Source: Morchella semilibera
Lineage: Eukaryota > Ascomycota > Pezizomycetes > Pezizales > Morchellaceae
Assembly (NCBI GenBank): GCA_009192285.1
Contig: CM018603.1
Location: 7,251,613-7,315,612 of the forward strand
Length of the DNA: 64,000 nucleotides
Direction: 5' to 3'
Part shown: positions 37,410-48,173 of the stretch, in pieces
Layout: each line of letters starts with the position of its first letter
How positions within the stretch are numbered: the first letter of the stretch is position 1
Translations under genes and position numbers: made by a program
The notes under the pieces: model-generated
Database searches by the model: none
Told to the model about the DNA's origin: nothing
The model's input: only the letters and a program-made list of their open reading frames with translations

Positions 37410-39820
37410 ATGACAACTATAAACCCAGTGTTTAGAGCGAGGGACATTCCTGTAGACGCCGACCTAAACAAGGTCATAACCACACTCGGGGAAGCATATT
37501 CAGGCTTCTCTGTCCACCGCGATTTGTGTGCCATTGTCCCATCACCTTACACTACTACCCATAAGTCAGCCTTAATCCAGTTCTTCCGTCCCCCCCCAGC
37601 CCTAGCGAGACTAGGCACTCCTAACCAGAGGGATACTTTGGACCTCGACTTTGGGCGTCCGAATATGACTACGTTGACCCTTGATAAGGACTTCTATGAG
37701 TTGACACAGCTATACGAGCCGAAACCACTACCGATTACCGCAGAGTACGTTCTTCCTTCCCCATTCCTCTTGGGGTAATTGAGATGATCTGAGACTGCTC
37801 TCTTTAATGTATCTAGTATTGTAGCGGTTTCCGGGTTGAACGGGCACGCATACGGTTCATGGCGGAGCAAAGGGGGCGGGAAAATGTGGCTTCGGGATTT
37901 TCTATCCAAAGACCTTCCATCATGTAGAACAATGATATTTGGATGTAATACGAAACTGAGTGATAATTCCGACTATGAAATCTCCGATTATGCTGCGACG
38001 CTGTTGGGAGAGCTAGTGAAAGCCAGAAGGACGACGGAGGTGAGCAGACTGTGATCGCTACCGTGTGATTATGAGAGATCCTGGGCTAATTCCCCTTTGT
38101 CTTCCTCCGTATGCTCTAGGAGAAGGCAAGGCCCATAGTCTTCGTCGGACATAGCTTCGGCGGAGTTATTATCGCTCAGGTAGTTATATATTCTCACACC
38201 TTTTTCTAGAACCCACCCAACATCGAGCAGTCCTAACATGACCCACCAGGCGATCGTTAAAGCACGCGCGGACACTCAGGGCATCCGCGAATGGAAGAAT
38301 ATTTTCGATAGTACACGTGGGATCGCGTTTTTTGGAACACCGCATCAAGGCCTTAATCTAGATGACCTGCAGGGCATGCTCAAGGAGGGGTCCCCAAGGA
38401 AACGTCTTCTCGATGCTCTAAAGCCCGGAAGTTCACAGTTGAAGGAGGAGTTGCCCAAATTCGTCGAATGTTGCGATAACATCAAGATTATTACATTCTA
38501 CGAGGTCAAACCAACCAATAGAGTGGTAACGGTGAGTGCGCTGATTCGTTCTGGCCAACTGGCTAGCTTCTCCGATATACAATATATTCCACGTTCATAG
38601 GCTAACATGTAGAACGCACTTCAAAAAAGAGTCCAGAGGGCGTTTCGACAGCCTCTGGCGATCCCAGGGTGAGAGTTGACCGAGACTCAGCCATTTTAAA
38701 GCTCCCAAGCAACACGGAGCAGGCCTACGTTACTGATGGAGATCACTCCGATATGGTCAAGTTCAAGCATAACCAGGAGAGGTCATACCTGACCTTTCTC
38801 GATTTTTTCAGGAAGCTTGATCTCAGTCCCAGGAACGCAACCCCTGCACCCGCAAATCCCGCACCAGGACCAGCACCCGCATACCCCACACAGCCCAGAC
38901 CACCTTCCTCCACACCGAGTCAACCAGCACCAGGACCAGCAGCACCCACATACCCCACACAGCCCAGACCACCTCCCTCAACCCCGAGTCAACCGCCACC
39001 ACCAGTGCGTAACAATGAGGAAGGGGGACGGGCCCTTATAAATGCCTCCAGTCAGGGGGATGTGGGAACGGTACAGATGCTCCTAGGAGCTGGAGTCAGC
39101 CCTGAATGGCTGTCAACAGATGGGAGTGGGATTAGGGCATTACACGCTGCAGCCATTGGGGGGCATGTGCCGGTGGTGCGGTTACTCTTGCAATACGGAG
39201 CAGCCATCGACGCGGTGGAAGCCCAGGGCCGGAATGCCCTACACCTTGCTGCAATAAGCAACAGGCCTGATGTCGTTAGAGAGTTAATACAGGCGCATAT
39301 CGCAAGGCGCATAAGCCTGGACATCCAGGATAGGTCTGGATATAGCGCGCTTCACTACGCTGCCGCGATGGGGCATCAAGCAGTTGTGGAGGCCCTTCTA
39401 CAGAGTGGCGCGGCTGTTGGACTCAGGGCCCCCGACGGAAGTACTCCATTGGCTCTTGCAGCCGGTGCTGGACACAGGGGGGTGATATCCCTTCTTTTGG
39501 CACGGGGGGCAGAGGTAAACGCGGTGGACAACAGAGGAATGACACCATTATCTCTGGCCTCCAAGAATGGCCAAGCTGGGGCGGTGGAAGAACTGCTTGG
39601 AAGGGAGGCTCTCATCGACCCTGTCGATGCCTACAATAATTCCGCGATAGACTATGCCAATGCCGGGGGTCATAGGAGAGTTGTTGAGATCCTTTCAATC
39701 GTCAGACAGCAGCGCATCGCACGACTGGCACAGCGAGCACCAGGGCTTCAGGCACAAGCCGGCGCTTCGATTCTTGGGTTTGGTCTATCTTTTGGCGCCC
39801 AAAGCACATACTGGCCTTAG
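37410..39820 (+). CDS. SesB/DUF676-type hydrolase with ankyrin repeats
   Basis: A probable serine hydrolase fused to protein-binding repeats. Five exons (37410-37744, 37817-38039, 38120-38179, 38250-38531, 38630-39820) join in phase to 696 residues; the last acceptor (AAAAAAG) is the least certain. Residues 1-110 are a variable N-terminal region. The hydrolase follows: DIVAVSGLNGHAYGSW, KMWLRDFL, the nucleophile elbow GHSFGG in its own 60-nt exon, FFGTPHQG, and a C-terminal DHSDMVKF with the likely catalytic His. A Pro-rich linker with a duplicated YPTQPRPP block leads to about seven ankyrin repeats and a tail to STYWP. SesB-like domains usually head fungal NLRs. Here ankyrins follow with no NACHT or NB-ARC between. 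Confidence 0.85.
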
Positions 39821-41752
39821 GGTTATTGGTTTTGTTTGGTCCTTGATTAGGTAAATACATATCCGGTGAATCATGGTCATTGATTAATTGATTGATAGTT
39901 CTTAACTGCCCGTGGATTATGGTAATCAAGGTTGAAATTAAAGTCTCCTGGATGTGTGCGGTAGAGGAGCGAGACAAAACCAATGGCTAGAGTTCTCTTG
40001 GTTCGGGTTTTGGATTTACTGTATTCTTATTGAACGATACTCAGCCGAGTATATATTCATACTATAACTTAATTTGATTACTTCAAGTGGGTACTGCCGA
40101 ATGGTTCTACCATAACATTTTGTTTCTCCTTTTGCAAATGATGCCTACGAAATTCTGGGCAGTAGACTAGGCTCTTGTGAGGGTATTTCTTCATATAGGG
40201 GCAGATGACCACGGCCACCCCGCTGTATAGTGTGCGGCATTACCAGAGGCTCGGGGCACCGTGTGGCCCAGCGAAAGATATACAGTATATATATGGGTCG
40301 TGCAAGGACCAAACCACTCATAAATTCTCTTTATGCATATACTTCTTAGGTAGCTGATTATCGATTGCGCTTTGACAATTGTCAATATATTTAATTGATC
40401 AAAAAACACGGACAATTAATGAGTTAAAGCAGGAGAGTATGCAGAAACGTGGGCAGCATAGGAAAGCAGGAGCCGATCGGAGTTAGCAACGAAAACCCTA
40501 ACCCTCTGGTAGTGTTAACTATAGTAGCTTTAGAATAATACGGCATTCGGTCACCACCGGTAGCTGTTTGGCATGGATATGTAGGTCCTTGGTAGTACGT
40601 GTAGGATTAACGATCTCGTGGAAGCTATGTTCGATCCTATCCAACAGTCCACCCCCACATATAAATGAGGTTGGTGGGTGCGCCTTGTAAATCTATCTGT
40701 GCATGGCGCTACACCCCCCTCTATTAACCAATATCTAGGGTTGTCTGTATAGTCATAAGGGGGGTTTTCTACCATGATGTCAATGATCTGATTACATGGT
40801 ACAGGGGTTATAGACAGCTAGTAATCATGAAGCGCGTCAGTCTCTGTTCGGTTTGGCTTTAGGGTTACTACAGGCTGAGTATGGTATGTAGGTCGCATCG
40901 TATAACTTCCTTAGATATACTTATATTTACCGATTCATGCACATACGGAAACTACATGTAGTTAATCTGGTTCTCTGGTTGCACAGGCTCATCATGACTG
41001 CAAGGCAGAGTGCATTTTATAGCGGGGGGTAGATCAGACAGGTCTTTTTTTTTTTAACTCCTTTATATAATTATATCAAAAGATTACGATGTACTGAATC
41101 TATATAAGTAGAATGTGATCGATCTATTTCTTAAAGTTGGGATCGGAGGCACCTACTGCAAACAGTCATCCCTTTTCCCTCTTTTCCTTGCTCTCTAATG
41201 CTTCTTGTTCTTCGACCCCATAGAATTGTTCCTTATGACTAGTGGATTGAGTAAGATTCAATGAACCAAGTACTAACGGTAATCCATTTTTGAACGCCCT
41301 AGCTATAAGGGCTGTATAAGGCGCATTAAACCTACATTCCCTTCTGCGCACATGCTCTGAAGTCTAGCTTTTATCAAGTACTTTACATAATGTCTTGACG
41401 GACGAAATCCTCTCTAGTCGTCATTACTCAATATCCTAGGACTGTGAGATTATAGACCTGCGATGTTTACTGGTGGTTGCTATAATTTTCCAATGGAGAA
41501 TGGTTCAAGTACATGACTGGCTAGCCGCTACTCCCGCACGAGAATGGTACCCTTTTTTGAATGTAGTTGCTATGTTCTCTAGCTACCTAAGTGAAACAAC
41601 CCTCAAAGTTCGCCCCCTAAACCCACACGAGACGTATACAACCAAGATATAAAGCTCCAAAGCAACACTCCCCTTCTAAACCCTGCGCCCGCCATGATAG
41701 TTTGGTAGGTAAGCATAAAGTAATAGTAGCGTAAGTACCTTTCGTCCATCTA
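39821..41752. other. Intergenic region
   Basis: Nothing supportable as a gene. A reverse TTAGGG doublet lies near 40496-40504 and a T run near 41046-41056. Confidence 0.5.
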
Positions 41753-43180
41753 TCACTGGTTTCTAAGGGCATCTTTGTAGATCTTACGGACATCAACCTT
41801 CATACGCTGAATGATCGTTTTACCATTTGAGTCATCAGGCGACATGAACCTACACATTTCTCGATGTGTCTTGTCCAAGGGCACAACCCGGCCCCCGCTA
41901 GGACCCGACCTTGCTGAGCCTTCGTTTACCACCTGTTGCAAGCCATGGAATTAGTGTGAGCACATGATATAGGTTTTACATTCTTACTATAACGCCTGTT
42001 CCCGGCTCTGCCATCGTTTCGTAAAATGTCGTTATAGCAATGCCATTTGCTCTTTCTGTGAATGAGTCTGAAAGATCCAGCAGCTCCGGAGACCAGGTCC
42101 CCAGTGCCTTGGCGGTCTGAGATGTATTAGCCATCCCCAGACTACCCGACATTCTCCCAAGCGTCTCAGCCCAAGCTTTGACATCCGCTCCTGCGTGTGG
42201 GGTGCTATAAAAGTGAATGGCCTTGGTACTGGCGAGAATGTGTCCAAGTGATGAGTTGGAGTGTGCTATATTCAGAGCCTACAACATGAGCAGATGAATT
42301 AGCCATTGGGATATAACCGATCACAGTTGGGTGGTTTGGGTTTATTACCTGTTTAATAACCAGCCCACCCAAGGAATGGCCTATAAATATAATGGGTCGA
42401 GTTCTCTATGAGAGATCAGTGAAGGTTTCGGTCTATCTTATTATGGGATTTGCCTACATCCTCATCTTGCCTTAGATCGTCATCATCGAGTCCGTTGAGA
42501 AGAGCGGATGCAAAGCTCTGGAGACGTTTGGTGTTGGCCTCCGCAGGTTGGACGAAGATAGATGCGTCGTATCCAAACGTGAGAACCCTCACGTACGAGG
42601 AATCCTGGTTAAGAACATCCTTCTTCAGGATATCGGGAAGGATATCGGAAAGCCACAATTTAGAGTCACGACCGTCGGTTGCGGTCCAGGTTTTAATGGC
42701 GTCTCCGCCAAGTCCATGAACGGCGACAATGCTACGTATCAAGATATATCAGTACTAGGTTTTACTTGAGGATAGCCCCTCGTTACCCAGCTATTGGTGC
42801 GACGACTACTCACTCCACTAATATAGACCGTTCTTCTCCTTCGGGGGGATACAGGGTACGAAGCCCATAGGTGTTCGGCTATATCACAGATTCAGAGGGA
42901 TGACACTACTATCAAGAAGGATAGGCCTACATACGTCAACATCGAAATGTTCCCTATCGAGATATTCGCCCATGATTGTTAAGAGCTTGTGAGTTCGACG
43001 TATTTGTGTGAGTATGGAAGTGTGTTCGGCAGGGTCAGAATAAGAATTCACTGGCCCTGGCTGAGTTGTTTCAATAGCGGATATGCTCTCTTTTAAGGTG
43101 AAGGCCTTAATATCTCTTGAGGTCGGCTTAAAGTTGAGAACTAGAGCGCTGAAGGCGGGGATAAGTGTGCGAATTGAGAG
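41753..43180 (-). CDS. Stand-alone SesB/DUF676-type alpha/beta hydrolase
   Basis: Exons joined in phase: 42935 to at most 43180, 42814-42878, 42458-42731, 42349-42405, 41988-42278 and 41753-41932 (stop). Introns are 52-82 nt. The first exon is open (about SALVLNFKPTSRDIKAF to LDREHFDVD) but has no ATG, so the N-terminus is unresolved and another 5' exon is likely. Hydrolase motifs run in order: DIVAVHGLGG, KLWLSDIL, GHSLGG on a 57-nt exon, FYSTPHAGAD and THREMCRF with the likely catalytic His. The usual G before TPH is Ser. It ends about 25 residues after the His motif with no repeat or NB domain. Gene order and intron phases match the hydrolases at 37.4 and 48.2 kb, so the three are paralogues. 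Confidence 0.75.
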
Positions 43181-46100
43181 TTAGGATTTGCGTAGGAGCA
43201 GGTTTGTATCTACGTACCGCGTGCATAGAGAGGTAAGCAAGGCCTAGAGATATTATGGATTATCACAACTATATAACTTACTGAGATGCAAGAACTGGAC
43301 AACTAACAGAGACACATGAACCCAACCACACCACCAAAGAAGTCCAATATAAAGTATTGATGAATGTTTGTATATCCCCTCACTGCTGTCCGGTCCCTTC
43401 TGTAACCCCAATGCCAATTTTAGTCATCGTTGGAAGGCCAAGGCCTACTGCGTCCCACCTCCCTTGATAATTCGCAGTACTACAACCGATCAAGTAATAA
43501 TATGAGTTTCATACTTACACGTATACATACATGATTGTGTTTTTATGAGAATAAGACCTTCGCGTTACATTTATCGTCACTAATCGCCAGGAATAACTAC
43601 ACCCCACCCTCCCCCTAGCTATGATTTTTGGCCCACTGAAGTCTTGGATCGAGGCATGCGGATTTATACATGGCTACGGGTTGGTCGCGGGGAGTCTCAT
43701 TTTCATAAAAGCATATACATGTACATGTACATGATTGTCGGCGGAAGCTGCGTTTCAATAGTCTATACAGTGTCTTCGCTATATCACGCAGCCCATATAT
43801 TAATCATGCGCACCGAGCGCGTTTGGGGGGCTTCTAACGAGGGGTAAATATGCAGTCATTGTCGCAATTAATTCTTCACGCAGAAATATCATTGGTCTTC
43901 TGCGCAGCCCTGCGCATGGGCGTAGGCCTTCGACGATCCAAGAGGAAATATGCGTTGCCAGCGCACCAACCATCGGTTGTACTCTACTCGTTCCCCCGGA
44001 TATAAAAATTACAAGGAAATTTGGGCAACGAGCAGCAGTTGAGTCCGGGCCTGATTGGCCGACATGAGCGACAGGGGTTAATTGTTTAGTCACAATGTCA
44101 GAGTGCTGTGCACTCACGATTGAACGAACTCTAACTGACGGAAGGGGTAGGAGGACGGGGCCGAGGGCTCTCCATAATTCTAAAAGAAAGTTTAGAAATT
44201 AATTACTAGTAACGAGAACCACTAAACTACGTAATATTACCTGCTGGTGATTGACAGGGGCGATGTAAAATTAATCTGGCTCGAGCTCCCAACCAAAATT
44301 GGGTCGCTTCACATCTCTTCCAGCCGTGGGAACAAATTAATTGATTCGTTTCCCGGGGACGGTTGTGGAAAAAGCAGTACAAAAGATCCATTTCCAAGGC
44401 CGGAAGCCCATTTCTGGACAAGCGTGCGTCGTCTCAATTGCATACCTACATGTACCTACACTCGTGTCTCAAAAACCCCCGGGTCTCAAGTAACAATAGC
44501 GATGATATTTTCTCAACTACAAGAGTGAGCCTTGATACAAGGCTGAACATTTATGTTAAAGAGATGCTAAAGATTGTAAATCTCTCAAAAAAATCTTTCA
44601 AATTAAAAACTATTTATTCAGAACTTGTTTTCCTAGGTTGGGCGACCACATTAATATATATAGCTTGACAATGAATAATCAACCACCCATAAAGAATCAC
44701 CAGATATTGCTAAAGGGTTGTCCATGATTAAAATATGGGTCTCTTTAGTATAGGCCTAGTGTTGATGGAGTCCAAAATTCAAATTATTGATATGGGTTGA
44801 AATCCGGGAGTTTTTGTACATATATCCACTTTATCCCCTTTTTCATAACGGAGTATCCGTTTTTTTTGACACATCAAACTACCTATTGCACATGGTATCA
44901 TCTCTTGTGTCTTTCATCTATATCTCTCAGTGCCATTTACTCACATCATGCATGAGCGAGAATGAGAATGCAGTTTTGTGATAAATGAAACGATGCATTA
45001 CCTCAGGCAGCCTTTTCTCTCTCCCTATCTTTGCGCTTTCTGCTATCCACTACATGCCCCGCTTATCTGTATGCTATTTTCTGATGCATTGAATTGGACT
45101 TTAATACTCAAGCCCCTTTTTTTAACCCTTGTGTGTATACTTTATTCTATCCATTGCACGTCTCACTACCTTGCACACTAGGATATTATCAATCGTTTTG
45201 ACACATTAATTGATGCGTTACACTGGTTATCATTTCTTTCCTCTTTATAAGTACACATTCTCTCTCATATCACTCGTCTCGATGATACTGATAGAAGGTA
45301 ATGCTCTTCTTTGACACATTGGATGACTTCCCGGCCCGTAGAAAATTTAGAACCTAGATTTTCTGGCAAGGCTCACGAACAACCAATCATATTACTGCGT
45401 TCCAGGTTTCTGAAGTTTAGAAATCTTAACCGACCCCTACCCCCTCTGTTCAGATTCAGATTCTGGAACCTAAATTTTCACTGGAGGTCATTGATTAATG
45501 CATTATCATTGCTTAATGCATTATTCCGGAATCCATTTTCCTCTTACCTATTACACGCTTATGCTAGGACATGGATTTCTGGATGCATCAACCCAACCCA
45601 TCCTTTTCACGACATGTCATTATATTATGCCACATTCCCTACTGTTTCTCGCCATACATCACTTTTTATAATAATTTTCTGGATCCCTTCTTTACTGCGT
45701 TTTCCGGTGCCAATTACCTCCATTTGTACGACATGTAGCAAGGAATTTATATCACTGTTTTATTAACCTATACTTTCTCTGTCATTCCCTTTCTTCTACA
45801 TATTATCCATCTTACTCGCACCTCTACTAATAGCTATGTTCTTTTGAAATTTTAATTAACGTATTAGGTATTGCACGTACAACGTGATCCCACTTATTAG
45901 CATTTACCGGCCGGCACCTTGTCAATTGTCGATATCCAGTTTCGTTACACACCCCTTACCCTTTTAAATTGTTCAATAGGAGTGACACATAGGCACAAAG
46001 ACTGACACACTACTAGCTATAGCTTACAAAGTATTTCAATGTTGTACATAGAAGAGTAGACAAGGAAAGATGCCTTCCTCCTCTCATGTAGTATGCGCGT

Positions 46101-48173
46101 TCAGGTTTGTGCGTTTAGGTTCGCAAACAGCATACAGCGCTCACGTGTGAGGAAAGAAAGTTCTAGATCAATGTGTTAGAAAAAGACACGTGAAGAAGTG
46201 TGGTATATAAAAAGGTTTAGAAAAAAGGGATATCATCAAAGCACTGGTCGTAGTATATATGGATAAAAGTAAAAGGGACAGGAAAGAGCCACGACGGGTA
46301 GCCGGCGAGGGTTGGTAAAACACAGTGCATGTTGGAGTGTAGAATAATTGGGTTTTCACATAGAGGGCCTGCGATGACGTAACTGACAGTGGTGAAGTGT
46401 GGAACATGTATATCTGGTAGTATTAAAAAGGCAGCCATTAGGTGTAAACCAAATTTTGAAGAAAAGGAATTTCCCCGATACGCTGAACCGTCTGACACGC
46501 CTACAGTGGAGTATTATACCATATTACTGTAACAAATTTGTGATAGAAGACAAGAGGAGGTAATTGTATAGGCAATATTAAATAGCAATCGATAGAAGAA
46601 ATAGGGGTGCAAGAAAAAGGCAATTCCCAGGTCGGGTACGTTCACGCTGATAAAGGGTGTTTTTGTGAGTAAGGATATGTGTTTTCGAAAATCAAGAGTA
46701 TATTAATAAGTGTTCCTCAGAGACACTTGTCCTATGTTTTAGAGTCTAGAGCTATTGTCACCGGTATTAGCAGTGTTGTATCGTATTGCGTTGTGGAAGT
46801 TAAAGGCATATGCTGTTGCTTGCCTTTGGTTGCTACAGCCATTGCCTACCCCATCCTATTGACAAAAATTTGGCTAGTAAGTGTCTGATGAGTGCTGATA
46901 CACAAATAATGGCATTATTTGCTAGAGGGTGCACACAGCGTAGAATGAAGAACAATATCATTTGTTTTGCAAATTATGATTTTAAGGGATTTCTGTGTTC
47001 ATACCGTTTGGCCCTACTGCATTTTCAAAACCATAGAAGCCAGAGCTGCTGAACATTTCACACCGCTAGCAAACTGTGACTGTCCAGGCCTGCTTATACC
47101 GGTATAAAGTCATTGTTTTCTTTTGCCAGAAACATGAGGTTGTGGGCACATAGGACGCTCCGTTGGCCAGTGAGGTGTCTTGGTGACCCAGGTTAGAAAC
47201 CCGCGGGGCTCACCGACAGGATGTTGAGCCCATATATTTGCTTCCAAAGCTGCCAAACAGATCTCCGAACTGGAACATGAATCCCCCACATCCACCACAC
47301 AGTCTTAGACGGTGTTCGCAACCGTGACGGCCCCGTCTTCCCGGCCGTTGACTGCCGAAGATTAGGACTGGGCGATACAGCAAGTTCCGTCCAGGCCTAA
47401 ACAGTTTAGGGCAGCGCGACCGGCAGTCCTGACAAAGCCCAGCAGGCCCTGGCGAGCCCATGCAAGGGCGGTCAAATTAAAATCCTACTTCATATGACCG
47501 CCAATATTGACCACCGCCCCCGCCGTCGCCTGCAGTCACCCACAGTCCTGATCCTTCATGCAGGGATGTGTGCCATGCCAAGAGAGCCGGCGGTCATAAC
47601 GGCCGTCTGCGGTCACAAGGTGGCCGGGCACATGGTGTCCAGGGATTTCAGAGTAGAAGGCTAGCTCATAGTCATCTATCCGGTCTTGACATCAAAGACG
47701 GACGGATTGACCCGTTGAGAGTAATAGTAATAGTAATAGTAACAGTAACAGTTACTGTCTGGATCTATCCGCTTCTTCGGTTATATGGGTAATGCATGAT
47801 TGCCGCCATTTCTCTTTTAACCCGTAATACATTTAGTGTAAACAACCTTCAATTCGTCAATAAATGTGTTTTAATTCACATCCAGGATATGCATTGGGCC
47901 TCCTGACAAATCATCTGTTGAAGTACAAGTTGCTTAGAGCAAGTGTACGTTGTTTAATCCCATACAGAACCTAGCTAAGAGGGCATAGTAAATATGGTAT
48001 TTCAATTGCGCCTGCATTATAACCTGCTCCTCACCAGGCACCAGTACCCAGGACATAAGAAAAAGTGGAATAAATAATGATCGAATATCAATTCAATCTT
48101 ATCAATCCATATATATATTGTATACACCCAGAGCAACCACATCGGTCAGATATCCTTGGGGGCAGGCGGCCTG
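43181..48173. other. Intergenic region with strand-biased composition
   Basis: No gene is supported, although the upstream hydrolase may have a further 5' exon near 43.2 kb. From about 44.8 to 45.95 kb the plus strand is conspicuously C/T-rich with recurring TTTGACACAT words; from about 46.0 to 46.7 kb it is A/G-rich. A GC-rich patch with GGCGGTCA inverted words lies at 47310-47640, followed by an AGTAAT/AGTAAC repeat (about 47720-47751). Confidence 0.45.
47720..47751. repeat. AGTAAT/AGTAAC hexanucleotide tract
   Basis: About five units of AGTAAT and AGTAAC end in GTTACT, making a short hairpin-capable simple repeat. Confidence 0.7.

Noticed and set aside
45311-45766. 151-codon plus-strand frame
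   Set aside because: Composition follows the local C/T bias, there are no family motifs, and no intron partners with splice consensus.
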